Shown: piece by piece, positions 49,976 to 59,733 of the stretch
Layout: each line of letters begins with the position of its first letter
How positions within the stretch are numbered: position 1 is the stretch's first letter
Source of the DNA: JABDMH01 sp965223165
GTDB lineage: Bacteria; Bacteroidota; Bacteroidia; Chitinophagales; Saprospiraceae
Reading direction: 5' to 3'
Assembly: GCA_965223165.1 (NCBI GenBank)
Contig: CBDCVQ010000014.1
Coordinates: 186,001 to 250,000, forward strand
DNA: 64,000 nt
Position numbers and translations under genes: made by a program
Notes under the pieces: model-generated
Seen by the model: the letters and a program-made list of their open reading frames with translations, nothing else
What the model was told of the DNA's origin: nothing
Database searches by the model: none

Positions 49976-51526
49976 ATGACGCTTAGACCGATCCTCATCG
50001 CTCGTATTTTGACCCTTGCCGCCCTACTGGCTGGCGCCCACCTCTGGGCGCAGGACGAGCCGGACAGCAAGATCGTGGCGATAATTAAGAAGCACGGGCT
50101 GGAACAAAGCCAGGTCATGGACATAGCCAGTTGGCTCACCGATGTCTACGGGCCTCGGCTGACGGGCTCACCCATGTTGGACACGGCAACACAATGGGCC
50201 ATGGCCAAATTGGAATCCTGGGGCATGAAAAATGTACACCTCGAAGCCTGGGGCCCATTTGGTCGGGGGTGGCAGCTAGACCACTTTGAGATGCATGTCG
50301 AGACGCCCACTTACTTTCCCATCCTTGGGTATCCCAAGGCTTGGTCAGGAGCTACGGTGGGCTCAGTATCAGGGCCGGCGATCTATTTGGACGCCAATGA
50401 TCAAGAGAGCCTCCGCCAATACGAGGGACGGCTACGGGGCAAGTTCGTTCTCCTCGACACCACGCGAAATGTCCGTGAGTGGTTTGATCCATCTGCCTCA
50501 AGGCTGGATGACAACGCTTTGCTTTCCTTGGCCAACAAAGGCCAGCCCACGCCGAGGGGTAGGCGTAACTTTCGCCGTAGCGGTGCCCGCTTCAGCAGCA
50601 TGCTTTGGAATTTCCTGCAAGAGGAGAAACCGGCAGCCGTGCTGGATCGGAGCTACAAAGGCGATCTAGGCACAGTATTCGTCTCCGAGGCTCGAGTCGC
50701 ACGTGGTAGAGCCCGCGATGAAGGAACGGATGTCATCCCCCAGGTGACCGTGAGTATTGAGCATTACAACCGGATCTTCCGCCTGCTGCAAAAGGATATC
50801 CCCGTCACGCTAAACCTGGATCTGCAGTCGACCTATACCAATCCGGATGGTATGGAGCACAACATCATTGCTGAGATTGAAGGAGGTGATCTTGCCCACG
50901 AGGTGGTGATCTTTGGGGCTCACTTTGACTCGTGGCATAGTGCTACGGGCGCCACAGACAATGCCGCCGGCTCCGCCGTCATGATGGAAGCGGCCCGGAT
51001 TCTTTTGGAGACCTTTGAGGAGACGGGAGTCAAACCCCGTCGCACCCTACGACTGGCCCTTTGGACCGGGGAAGAACAAGGGCTCTATGGTTCCGAGGCG
51101 TATGTACGGCAGCACTACGGCGAGTCGGACCTGAAGCAGGGCAAAAAGGATGAGCGAGAGATTGTGTCGGCCTATTACAATCTCGACAATGGCACGGGCA
51201 AGATCCGGGGAGTCCACTTGCAGGGCAACGCTGCCGTGGGCCCTATCTTCCGACAGTGGCTAGAGCCCTTTGGAGAAATGGGAGCCAGTACGTTGACCCT
51301 GGGCAACACGGGGGGCACCGATCATTTGTCCTTCGATGCCATCGGCATCCCCGGATTCCAGTTTATCCAAGATCCGATCTCCTACAGCACCAAGACGCAC
51401 CACAGTAATATGGACCATTGGGATCATCTGATCGAGGAGGATCTCAAGCAAGCGGCCACGATCATCGCTTCTTTCGTCTACCACACCGCCCAGCGGGACG
51501 ATAGACTTCCCCGAAAATTCAAATGA
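49976..51526 (+). CDS. M28-family metallopeptidase, secreted
   Basis: A 516-residue zinc aminopeptidase-like protein. The signal peptide is PILIARILTLAALLAGAHLWAQ. A PA-type insert (~130-240: PAIYLDANDQESL, GKFVLLD) precedes the catalytic core with GAHFDSWHSATGATDNAAG (His, Asp ligands), TGEEQGLYGS (catalytic Glu), YYNLDNGTG (Asp) and THHSNMDHWD (His). Such enzymes release N-terminal residues or dipeptides from extracellular peptides. I start at the ATG at 49976, directly at the signal peptide; the upstream frame to 49589 runs through the 56-bp repeats. The PQQ-type dehydrogenase gene follows after 22 bases. Confidence 0.93.
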   Translation: MTLRPILIARILTLAALLAGAHLWAQDEPDSKIVAIIKKHGLEQSQVMDIASWLTDVYGPRLTGSPMLDTATQWAMAKLESWGMKNVHLEAWGPFGRGWQLDHFEMHVETPTYFPILGYPKAWSGATVGSVSGPAIYLDANDQESLRQYEGRLRGKFVLLDTTRNVREWFDPSASRLDDNALLSLANKGQPTPRGRRNFRRSGARFSSMLWNFLQEEKPAAVLDRSYKGDLGTVFVSEARVARGRARDEGTDVIPQVTVSIEHYNRIFRLLQKDIPVTLNLDLQSTYTNPDGMEHNIIAEIEGGDLAHEVVIFGAHFDSWHSATGATDNAAGSAVMMEAARILLETFEETGVKPRRTLRLALWTGEEQGLYGSEAYVRQHYGESDLKQGKKDEREIVSAYYNLDNGTGKIRGVHLQGNAAVGPIFRQWLEPFGEMGASTLTLGNTGGTDHLSFDAIGIPGFQFIQDPISYSTKTHHSNMDHWDHLIEEDLKQAATIIASFVYHTAQRDDRLPRKFK

Positions 51527-51548
51527 CGTAAAGCAATATTAAACGACC

Positions 51549-52835
51549 ATGAGATATACTTTCCTTCTCTATGCTTTGGCCCTGGTGGTTCTTTCCTGCC
51601 AGCCCACTGCTGATACCCCCGAGCGGCCCAACTTTACCTTTGCTGCCGACGATGACGGACTGACGCTGCCCGCAGAGTTTGACGCGGTCGTCGTCGCGGA
51701 TTCCCTGGGCCGGGGCCGACACCTGGTCGTGCGAGACAATGGTGACATCTACGTACATATGGGTTCCAAGACGGAAGACAACCACTCCATCATTGCCCTT
51801 CGTGACACATCCGGAGATGGCCGAGCAGATGTCACAGCTACCTTCGGACCATATCCGGGCACGGGGATTCGACTGCACAAGGATCATCTCTACTACGCCA
51901 CCAAGAGCAGGATCTTTCGCTCACCTCTGGTAGAGGGACAGTTGCTCCCGGCGGAAGAAATGGATACTATTGCCAGACTGGAAGGATACGACCGCGGTCA
52001 CTCCGAAAAGACCTTCTGCTTTGACGGTGCTGGCAATATGTACGTCAATGTGGGCTCCCTGAGCAACGCCTGCCAGGAAGAGATGCGATCAAAGGAGTCC
52101 AAAGGCATAGATCCCTGTACCGAATTGGAGACGCGAGGCGGTATATGGAAGTTTTCCGATTCAGCACCTAATCAGTCGCAGACCTTACAGAGGAGATACG
52201 CGACGGGTATCCGAAATGCGGTGGCGATCAATTGGGACCATGCCTCAAATAGCCTTTATGCTGTGCAGCATGGTAGAGATGATTTGCATCGCTTTTGGCC
52301 TGAGTTGTTTACAGAGGAGCAGAATGTAGAACTTCCTTCGGAGGAGTTCTTTCAGATCGACGAGGGGGATGATTTTGGTTGGCCTTACTGTTATTACGAT
52401 CCCTTTGAGGATCAGCGTTTCTTGAATCCTGAATATGGTGGAGACGGATCGATCGTGGGTCGCTGCGCCGATGCCAAGGATCCGATCGTAGACTTCCCGG
52501 GGCATTGGGGCCCCAACGACTTGTTGTTTTACGACGGCGACCAGTTTCCCGAAAGATATAAGCACGGCGCTTTTGTCGCCTTTCACGGCTCGTGGAACCG
52601 ACTCGGACATCCGCAGGACGGATTTAAGGTGGCGTTCGTGCCGATGAAAGACCGTCAGCCGACCGGTGATTGGGAGGTCTTTGCCGACGGCTTTATCGGT
52701 GCGGAAAGTATCAAGGCGCCTGGCGAAGCCCTGTACCGGCCCTGCGGGCTAGCCCAAGGCCCCGACGGTTCATTATACGTTGTGGATTCGGTGAAGGGAC
52801 GCGTCTGGAGAATCGTCCACAACCCCAGCGCATAG
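51549..52835 (+). CDS. PQQ-dependent sugar dehydrogenase-like lipoprotein
   Basis: A 428-residue lipoprotein (MRYTFLLYALALVVLSC, acylated Cys at 17) of the soluble glucose/sorbosone dehydrogenase beta-propeller family. Family segments include GYDRGHSEKTFCFDGAGNMYVNVGS, RYATGIRNAVAINWD, DDFGWPYCYYD, FHGSWNR and GLAQGPDGSLYVVDS. Such enzymes oxidise aldoses using PQQ in the periplasm or on the cell surface; many homologues are uncharacterised. It follows the M28 peptidase on the same strand and may share its transcript. A 150-base gap then precedes the FAD enzyme. No PQQ biosynthesis genes are in the window. Confidence 0.87.
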   Translation: MRYTFLLYALALVVLSCQPTADTPERPNFTFAADDDGLTLPAEFDAVVVADSLGRGRHLVVRDNGDIYVHMGSKTEDNHSIIALRDTSGDGRADVTATFGPYPGTGIRLHKDHLYYATKSRIFRSPLVEGQLLPAEEMDTIARLEGYDRGHSEKTFCFDGAGNMYVNVGSLSNACQEEMRSKESKGIDPCTELETRGGIWKFSDSAPNQSQTLQRRYATGIRNAVAINWDHASNSLYAVQHGRDDLHRFWPELFTEEQNVELPSEEFFQIDEGDDFGWPYCYYDPFEDQRFLNPEYGGDGSIVGRCADAKDPIVDFPGHWGPNDLLFYDGDQFPERYKHGAFVAFHGSWNRLGHPQDGFKVAFVPMKDRQPTGDWEVFADGFIGAESIKAPGEALYRPCGLAQGPDGSLYVVDSVKGRVWRIVHNPSA

Positions 52836-52985
52836 CGTGGAGACGGAGTCCAGGTTTATCTATCCGCGCACTGGTCACCGCCATGGAGGAAGGCAGGTCC
52901 CAGCCCCACGAGAGCAGCTGCGTGTCGAGCCAACACTAGGCCGTCGTGAGTCTCCGGAAAATTGCCCTGAGCACAGACACCGTAC

Positions 52986-54314
52986 ATGAGCAAAGCGCCT
53001 CGCATATATGATACCCTTGTGATAGGAGCGGGACTCAGCGGTTTGAGTGCCGCCCACCAGTTGTCCATCGCGGGCAAAGATGTATTGGTCCTCGAAGCCA
53101 AGAATCGCATCGAAGGGCACATCGACACCCGAAGAGTTGGGGGACAGACGGTAGAGCTGGGCCTCCAGTCGCTTCTACCCACCGACCAATTGGCTCACCG
53201 TTTCATCGATCGGTGGGGCTTGGAGACCTACCAGCCAATGGTCAAAGGCAAGCATCTGCTGGTCGCCGGTCAACGGATCTATCCGATGGCTGGCTCCGGC
53301 CAAGCTCTCGGAAATCCGGTACTATTGGCCGTGCAGCGGGCGCTCAAAGCTGTGTCTCGATCCGTCCATCGGCAAAGACCAGCCAAACTGCATCCATCAC
53401 GTCCAGGCGCCGTGGGGGACCTAAAAACCTTCGCAGACTATCTCAAAGATCTGGTATGGTTCGATCACTCCCGCAGGATTCTCACTGCACACTTCGAGAC
53501 CGTCCTGGGCTGCGACTTAGACCGACTGTCTTGGCAAGAGGCACAACGAATACTGGTCTGCCAGGGGCCACAGCGGATCACCAATCTGATGGGGTGCGCT
53601 GATCAGCGGTGGATCGATGGCGGCGCCGGCCAACTCGTGCGCCGACTGACCCAAGAAATCAACGTGTCCCCGGGCCGGCCGGTCACCCGGGTGGAGGAGC
53701 ACAAGCGACTATTCTGTGTGAAGGGCACTGGATTTCGCTACTATGCAGCGCACCTGTTGCTCGCCACCTCGGCCAACACCGCCCGCGGCATCGAATGGGA
53801 TCTGACAGACACACCCAGTAGTCTGAGTCGCCCAAGGACGTTTAGCAGCAGTTATTTTAAAGCCGTTTTGGTCTATGACCGACCCCACTGGCGCTCATCG
53901 CACCGATCTGGCCACGCGCTGCTGGGCCCCTCCTACCCATTTCAACGCGTCCAGGATGGTTCAGGGGATGGCAGCCGAGGAGTCTTGATCGTGGAGGCCT
54001 TCGGCTCCCGAGCAGACGCCCTGGCCCGTATGCAGGAGGACTTCCGGAAAGACAAGATTGGACGAATGTTGAGCAAAGTGTTCGGGGCCGAACTGCGCAG
54101 ACCAGGGGACTATGAGGAACGTTTCTGGCCGAGCGGTGATCGATCCGGTGGATTCGGCACATTCTACCGGCCAGACCATGGGCAGCTTGAGGACCTACCG
54201 GCCAACCTGAGCTGTGTGCGACCGACCGGTCTACTGACATTCGAAAGCACCCTGGCTGAAGGCCTACGGGTGGCCAATGAAATGCTGGCCCAGAGTACCC
54301 CCTTCTATTCCTGA
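52986..54314 (+). CDS. FAD-dependent amine oxidase / protoporphyrinogen oxidase-like protein
   Basis: A 442-residue flavoprotein. The dinucleotide fold is at the N-terminus (TLVIGAGLSGLSAAHQL, residues 10-26, then VLVLEAKNR). The usual GGR segment after the adenine-ribose Glu is changed here to RIEGHIDTRRV, so the typical RxGGR is degenerate. A GGAGQLVRRL segment and a C-terminal FAD contact (RPTGLLTFESTLAEGLRVANEM) match the family, though the latter also departs from the usual GE...G pattern. It could be a HemY-type oxidase, a monoamine oxidase or a phytoene desaturase-like enzyme; substrate is unknown. No signal peptide. Confidence 0.75.
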   Translation: MSKAPRIYDTLVIGAGLSGLSAAHQLSIAGKDVLVLEAKNRIEGHIDTRRVGGQTVELGLQSLLPTDQLAHRFIDRWGLETYQPMVKGKHLLVAGQRIYPMAGSGQALGNPVLLAVQRALKAVSRSVHRQRPAKLHPSRPGAVGDLKTFADYLKDLVWFDHSRRILTAHFETVLGCDLDRLSWQEAQRILVCQGPQRITNLMGCADQRWIDGGAGQLVRRLTQEINVSPGRPVTRVEEHKRLFCVKGTGFRYYAAHLLLATSANTARGIEWDLTDTPSSLSRPRTFSSSYFKAVLVYDRPHWRSSHRSGHALLGPSYPFQRVQDGSGDGSRGVLIVEAFGSRADALARMQEDFRKDKIGRMLSKVFGAELRRPGDYEERFWPSGDRSGGFGTFYRPDHGQLEDLPANLSCVRPTGLLTFESTLAEGLRVANEMLAQSTPFYS

Positions 54315-54359
54315 CTACAACTTAGTTAGAAGGCCCCAATGGCTGACCAGGGAGCGCCG

Positions 54360-56063
54360 TTACTGGCCCTTCCGATAGCCAGGACCTTTGACAAACCGGC
54401 CGGGAGTCGCCCCCGTGTGTTCTCCGTCTTTTAGCACCTGCGTGCCGTTGACAAACACGTGATTGACGCCCGTGGCATACTGATGGGGCTCCTCAAATGT
54501 GGCATGATCAGCGATGGTCTCGGCGTCAAACACAACGAGATCAGCATAGTATCCGGGAGCAAGCAGTCCTCGGCGCGGGATGCGCAGCCTCTGGGCGGCC
54601 AGATAGGTCAACTTGTGGATGGCTTCTTCCATCGGCAGTACCTGCTCCTCCCGCACATACTTGCCCAGCACACGCGCAAAGTTGCCATAGGCCCTGGGAT
54701 GCGTACTGGACTTGAGGAAGACCCCTTCGGTAGCCAATGCAGCCGCATCTGATCCAAAGGTGATGTAGGGCAGGCGCAATTGCTTTCTCACGTTTTCCTC
54801 CGACATGAGAAAATAGACCGTCCCCACTCGACTACCGTCTTGGATCACGAGATCCATTGCAGTCTCCTCGGGGCTCTTGCCCATTTCTGCAGCCACCGCT
54901 GCCAGCGTTTTGCCCGTGTGCTTCTTCAACGCCTCATTTTTAAAGCCTACGAGGATCAGTTTGTCTGCGCTCCCTGCGGCGTGGTACAAATTTTCCCAGT
55001 CTTGGGCATCCGTCTTCATCTCCAGGGCAACCCGCTGACGAATTTCCGGATCGTGCAGTCGTTCAGCCCACTTATCATATCCACCCTCCTGTACCCAGGG
55101 AGGCATCGCCGCATCCAGCCCGGTGGCGCCCGCCGTATAGGTATACATGTTGGCAGAGATGGGCACCCCTCGTTCTCGGGCATGGTGAATCCTGGCGATC
55201 ACCTGGTCCATTTTAGGCCAGTTCTTTTCGCCCCCCGCCTTGAGGTGGTAGATTTCGGCACGTACCCCGGCTTCGCGGCCAATGCGTAGGACCTCCTCCA
55301 CTCCTTCCAAGAGTAGGTTGCCTTCGCTTCGCATGTGGGTGATGTAGAGTCCTCCATACTGGGCTACGACCTTGCTCAATTCAATGAGTTCCTCCGTCTC
55401 GGCAAAGAATGCAGGGGTATAGATCAGCGACGACCCCAGTCCCAAGGCACCCTCGTCCATGGCCTCTGCCACCAGGGACTTCATGCGCTCAAGTTCCTCT
55501 GCATCGGGCGCGCGATCCTCGTAGCCCAACTCGTGAATGCGCACGGTAGTGGCCCCGACAAATGAGGCCACATTGGGAGATACACCCCGCTGCTCCAGGT
55601 GGGTGAGATACTCTCCCAGGCTACGCCATTTGACCTGAAACTTCACATCGCCCTGGTTGCTCTGCATCTGCCGGATCATATCGTCGTTGAGAGGCCCCAT
55701 GGAGGTACCTTCTCCCATCACTTCCAGCGTTACGCCCTGCTTTATGTCACTCATACCCCGACCGTCCTCCAGCAGGCTGATCGTGGCCCAGCTGAGCATG
55801 TTGATGAATCCCGGTGAGACTACATGGCCTCGGGCATTGATCACCTGGTCCGCAGTACCGCTCACCTCCGCCCCCACATCGGCGATCGTATCAGCCCGCA
55901 CCGCTACGGCTCCCATGTAGCAAGGACCACCCGAACCGTCACAGATCCGGGCATTTTTGATCAGCAAATCGTAGGTGGGATCGCCGTCGGAGCAGCCCTG
56001 GAGACAGGCCATTATCGCAATGAAAACGGCACCTAGCGTGGCCCGGGCATCAAATGATTTCAT
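54360..56063 (-). CDS. N-acyl-D-amino-acid deacylase-type amidohydrolase lipoprotein
   Basis: A 567-residue lipoprotein (FIAIMACLQGC, Cys at 24) of the D-aminoacylase branch of the amidohydrolase superfamily. The barrel includes the metal-site histidines in YITHMRSEG and AEIYHLKAGG and the late Asp in TFGSDAAAL. The first-strand metal motif, normally GFIDxHxH, is here GFINMLSWA, and the D-aminoacylase Cys region (GNCG) is GEGTSMG. So the alpha-metal site is missing and the enzyme may use one zinc or have a changed activity. It lies head-to-head with an M28 peptidase gene. A peptidoglycan or D-amino-acid role is possible. Confidence 0.85.
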   Translation of the reverse strand: MKSFDARATLGAVFIAIMACLQGCSDGDPTYDLLIKNARICDGSGGPCYMGAVAVRADTIADVGAEVSGTADQVINARGHVVSPGFINMLSWATISLLEDGRGMSDIKQGVTLEVMGEGTSMGPLNDDMIRQMQSNQGDVKFQVKWRSLGEYLTHLEQRGVSPNVASFVGATTVRIHELGYEDRAPDAEELERMKSLVAEAMDEGALGLGSSLIYTPAFFAETEELIELSKVVAQYGGLYITHMRSEGNLLLEGVEEVLRIGREAGVRAEIYHLKAGGEKNWPKMDQVIARIHHARERGVPISANMYTYTAGATGLDAAMPPWVQEGGYDKWAERLHDPEIRQRVALEMKTDAQDWENLYHAAGSADKLILVGFKNEALKKHTGKTLAAVAAEMGKSPEETAMDLVIQDGSRVGTVYFLMSEENVRKQLRLPYITFGSDAAALATEGVFLKSSTHPRAYGNFARVLGKYVREEQVLPMEEAIHKLTYLAAQRLRIPRRGLLAPGYYADLVVFDAETIADHATFEEPHQYATGVNHVFVNGTQVLKDGEHTGATPGRFVKGPGYRKGQ

Positions 56064-56143
56064 TCTTCAAGATAGAAAGTTGTGCTGGTTTCAATGATTG
56101 GGCCGTTTGAGTTACCTTAGAAGCCTAATCAACGTGCCGAGAT

Positions 56144-57781
56144 ATGGACTGGAAATGTGCTTTGCTGGGGCTACTGCTGTTGACCGCCTGCGCCGATGCA
56201 GAAAGAGAAGCCGAGGCAACCATATCAGCCGAGCAGATTGGCGAAGTACTGGCCGAAATCTCCTCTGATTATTATCAAGGTCGAAAGCCCTTCACGGAGG
56301 GGGAGCGACGCACCGTCGAATACCTCACCAACCAGCTACGCGATATGGGCGTGGCACCTGGAAATGGCGACTCATACACCCAGCAGGTACCGCTGGTGAA
56401 TATCACCGGCCATCCCGCCAAAGAGATGCGATTGCAGTCGGACGAGACGACGATCAATCTACAATTGGGCGATGATTTTGTCTCCTACACCGAGCGCATA
56501 CAGGAAAACATCAAGGTTGAGAATTCGGAGGTGGTGTTTTGCGGCTTTGGTGTGACCGCGCCCGAATACGATTGGGACGATTTTGAGGGCATCGACGTGA
56601 AGGGGAAAACCGTCTTGGTGCTGGTCAATGATCCCGGATTTGGTTCAGACGATGAATCCTTCTTTAAGGGCAACACTATGACTTACTACGGTCGATGGAC
56701 CTACAAGTACGAGGAGGCGGCCCGGCAGGGTGCGGCGGCGCTGCTGATCATACATGAAACCACCTCGGCCGGTTATCCCTGGTTTGTGGTCGAAAACGGA
56801 TGGACCGGCGGCAAACTGAACCTGCGGGCGGAGGATGGCAACATGGGCAAAGCGGCCATACAGGGCTGGATCACGCTGGAATCTGCCAAAGAGATCTTTG
56901 AAAAGGCCGGGTATGATCTGGGGGCGGAAATCCGCCAAGCGCGGACCCCCGACTTCCAACCTTTCTCCTTGGGCTATCGCATGAGTCACCAGCTTAAGAA
57001 TGAGTACACCTACGACGAGTCTGACAATGTGATTGGCATCATAAAGGGAGCCAAGCGCCCCGACGAGACGATCATCTACTCCGCTCACTGGGATCACATG
57101 GGAATCGGCCAAGCTGTCGATGGTGATTCGATCTACAATGGAGCGCTGGACAATGGCAGCGGCATCGCAAGTGTGCTAAGCGTCGCCCGTGCCTTTGCAT
57201 CCGGTCCCCCACCCGATCGATCCGTGGTATTTCTGTTTGTGACCGCCGAAGAGCAAGGGCTCCTGGGGTCGCAGTACTACGCGGAAAATCCAATCTACCC
57301 CGTCGATCTGTCTGTCGCAAATCTAAACATGGACGGGATGAATCCATTTGGCGAGATGAAGTATTTGACCATCACGGGTATCGGGCACTCAGATATGGAT
57401 GACTATGCGACGGAAGCGGCCGCCGCCCAGGGCAGGGAGGTGCTACCAGATCAAGAGCCGGAAAAAGGCTATTTCTTTCGTTCTGATCACTTCAATTTTG
57501 CCAAGGTTGGCATCCCCGCATTGTACGCGGAGGGATCACTGGAGCACGTCGAAAAGGGGCGTGAATATGTCAAGCAAAAACGAGATGAGTACACCAGTGA
57601 TCGCTATCACCGACCGGGAGATCATTACGAGCCGGAGGAGTGGGACCTGAGAGGCCTCGTGCAAGATGCACAGCTCTATCTCGAAGTAGGCCGAAGACTT
57701 GCTGGCGAAACCAATTTCCCCCAGTGGAAAGAAGGGTCTGAATTTAAAGCCGCCCGTGATCAAAGCAGACTAAAAAACTGA
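56144..57781 (+). CDS. M28-family metallopeptidase with PA domain, lipoprotein
   Basis: A 545-residue lipoprotein (ALLGLLLLTACAD, Cys near 16). The PA domain lies ~110-240 (VVFCGFGVTAPEYDWDDF, GKTVLVLVNDPGF). The zinc core follows: SAHWDHMG (His), GALDNGSGIAS (Asp bridge), TAEEQGLLGSQYY (Glu), NLNMDGMN (Asp) and RPGDHY (His). It resembles bacterial aminopeptidases of the glutamate carboxypeptidase-like M28 group and differs from the peptidase at 49976 in domain layout. The DinB-like gene starts five bases after its stop, so the two are likely co-transcribed. Extracytoplasmic peptide degradation is inferred. Confidence 0.93.
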   Translation: MDWKCALLGLLLLTACADAEREAEATISAEQIGEVLAEISSDYYQGRKPFTEGERRTVEYLTNQLRDMGVAPGNGDSYTQQVPLVNITGHPAKEMRLQSDETTINLQLGDDFVSYTERIQENIKVENSEVVFCGFGVTAPEYDWDDFEGIDVKGKTVLVLVNDPGFGSDDESFFKGNTMTYYGRWTYKYEEAARQGAAALLIIHETTSAGYPWFVVENGWTGGKLNLRAEDGNMGKAAIQGWITLESAKEIFEKAGYDLGAEIRQARTPDFQPFSLGYRMSHQLKNEYTYDESDNVIGIIKGAKRPDETIIYSAHWDHMGIGQAVDGDSIYNGALDNGSGIASVLSVARAFASGPPPDRSVVFLFVTAEEQGLLGSQYYAENPIYPVDLSVANLNMDGMNPFGEMKYLTITGIGHSDMDDYATEAAAAQGREVLPDQEPEKGYFFRSDHFNFAKVGIPALYAEGSLEHVEKGREYVKQKRDEYTSDRYHRPGDHYEPEEWDLRGLVQDAQLYLEVGRRLAGETNFPQWKEGSEFKAARDQSRLKN

Positions 57782-57786
57782 ACGCT

Positions 57787-58308
57787 ATGGAATCCTTGCA
57801 GTATCCCATCGGTCGATTTAGCTACCCCAAGGCCTACTCCAATGATGAACTGGCTGGATGGGTCTCAGACATAAAGCGCTTTCCCGCGGCCTTTCGCAGC
57901 CAGGTCGAGGCTATGACTGACGAGCAATTGGATCAAAGCTATCGACCAGACGGATGGACGGCCAGGCAGGTGATTCATCATGTGCCGGATAGTCATCTCA
58001 ATGCCTATTGTCGCTTTAAGTTGGTACTGACCGAGGATAGCCCCACCATCAAGCCCTATCTCGAAGATCGATGGGCCAATCTGGACGACACGAAGCTGAC
58101 CCCACCAGCCACATCACTGCAACTGCTAGACGCACTGCATGAGCGATGGGGCATACTCCTCGATCAGATGCTGCCCTCTGATTTTGACAAATACTACGTC
58201 CATCCCGAGTATGGTCGCCAGTATAAGCTGGGCGCCGCGTGTAAGCTGTACGCTTGGCATGGCAAACACCATTTGGCCCATCTAAAGGTCATCACTGATC
58301 AAGCTTGA
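57787..58308 (+). CDS. DinB-fold YfiT-type metal-dependent transferase/hydrolase
   Basis: A 173-residue four-helix DinB-superfamily protein. Metal-binding histidines fit the pattern HHVPDSHLN (~60) and WHGKHHLAH (~157-165), a signature of the YfiT/BstA group. The family includes thiol-S-transferases that use bacillithiol, and annotations as metal-dependent hydrolase are common. No signal peptide. It sits five bases after an M28 peptidase and 10 bases before uxaC, so it is embedded in the transcript, though a role in hexuronate catabolism is not obvious. Confidence 0.87.
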   Translation: MESLQYPIGRFSYPKAYSNDELAGWVSDIKRFPAAFRSQVEAMTDEQLDQSYRPDGWTARQVIHHVPDSHLNAYCRFKLVLTEDSPTIKPYLEDRWANLDDTKLTPPATSLQLLDALHERWGILLDQMLPSDFDKYYVHPEYGRQYKLGAACKLYAWHGKHHLAHLKVITDQA

Positions 58309-58318
58309 CGCGAGATAT

Positions 58319-59719
58319 ATGAAGCCTTTTCTCAATGAGCACTTTTTGCTCTCCAATCAGACCGCCCAGACCCTGTATCACGACTATGCCAAGGATCTGC
58401 CTATCATAGATTATCACTGTCACCTTTCGCCCCAAGAGATGGCCGAAAACCGACAGTTTGACCATCTAACGGCGGCATGGCTGGAGGGCGATCACTACAA
58501 GTGGCGCGCCATGCGGACACTCGGCATCCCCGAAAGATTTATCACGGGAGACGCCAGTGATCGAGAGAAGTTTCATCGATGGGCGGAGGCGGTGCCTTAC
58601 ACCATGAGAAATCCCCTCTACCACTGGACACACCTGGAGCTGCAAAGGTATTTTGAGGTCACGGAGCTACTTGACCCGGACAGTGCCGATCGCATCTACG
58701 ATCATTGCGGTGAACGATTATCTCAACCAGCATACCACGTGAGAGGATTAGTGCAAAGCATGGGTGTAGAGGTCATTTGCACCACGGACGATCCGATAGA
58801 CAGGCTGGAGCATCACGCTGCGCTGAAGGAGAGCGACTTTCCGGTCAAGGTGATCCCAGCTTTCCGACCGGACAAATGTCTGGCAGTGGGTCGTCCCGAC
58901 CTCTTCAGACCGTACCTGCAACGCCTGGGCGAGGCTGCGGACCGAGAGATCAGACGTTTGGATGATTTATTTAAGGCCCTCGAAAAGCGTTTGGATTACT
59001 TTGATGAGCGCGGATGCAAGCTTAGTGATCACGGGCTCGAATACATCCCGGCGGCAGACTTCACTTTGCGCGAGGCAGATGTCATCCTTCAGAGAGGCCT
59101 GTCCGGTGAAGCCCTGGATCAGGACGAGATCGATATCTACAGCTCGGCCGTACTGCAGTTTTTGTCACAGCAATACCATCAGCGTGGATGGACCCAACAA
59201 TTTCACCTGGGTGCGCTGCGCAATAACAACAGTCGCATGGCGAGAACATTGGGTCCTGACACCGGGTTTGACTCGATCGGTGACTGGCCGCAAGCCGTTC
59301 GTCTTTCCAAATTTCTGGATCGGCTGGATGCCGAAGACCGTCTGACCAAGACCATCATTTACAATCTGAATCCCGGCGACAACGAAATCATGGCCACCAT
59401 GATCGGAAATTTTAATGATGGCTCCACTAAAGGCAAAATCCAATTTGGATCGGGTTGGTGGTTTTTGGATCAAAAGGACGGCATGGAAAAGCAAATGAAC
59501 GCCCTATCAAATATGGGCATGCTAAGTTGCTTCGTGGGCATGCTAACGGATAGCCGAAGTTTCTTGTCTTTTCCCCGGCACGAATATTTTCGAAGAATAC
59601 TTTGCAATCTTTTTGGCGTGGATGTGGAAAATGGAGAATTACCGAATGACCTGCCCTGGATCGGGGGGATCATCTCCGATATTTGCTACGGCAACGCTAA
59701 ATCCTATTTTAATTTTTGA
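58319..59719 (+). CDS. uxaC: Glucuronate isomerase
   Basis: A 466-residue UxaC, normal length. It converts D-glucuronate to D-fructuronate and D-galacturonate to D-tagaturonate. The metal site HCHLSPQE is at ~34-41; other signatures are FITGDASDREKFHRWA, ICTTDDPIDRLEHH, HLGALRNNNSRM and IYNLNPGDNEIMATM. It starts 10 bases after the DinB gene and is followed 14 bases later by kdgK. The reductase and dehydratase steps (UxuB/UxaB, UxuA/UxaA) are not in the window. Confidence 0.98.
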   Translation: MKPFLNEHFLLSNQTAQTLYHDYAKDLPIIDYHCHLSPQEMAENRQFDHLTAAWLEGDHYKWRAMRTLGIPERFITGDASDREKFHRWAEAVPYTMRNPLYHWTHLELQRYFEVTELLDPDSADRIYDHCGERLSQPAYHVRGLVQSMGVEVICTTDDPIDRLEHHAALKESDFPVKVIPAFRPDKCLAVGRPDLFRPYLQRLGEAADREIRRLDDLFKALEKRLDYFDERGCKLSDHGLEYIPAADFTLREADVILQRGLSGEALDQDEIDIYSSAVLQFLSQQYHQRGWTQQFHLGALRNNNSRMARTLGPDTGFDSIGDWPQAVRLSKFLDRLDAEDRLTKTIIYNLNPGDNEIMATMIGNFNDGSTKGKIQFGSGWWFLDQKDGMEKQMNALSNMGMLSCFVGMLTDSRSFLSFPRHEYFRRILCNLFGVDVENGELPNDLPWIGGIISDICYGNAKSYFNF

Positions 59720-59733
59720 GTAACCCAGATTAA

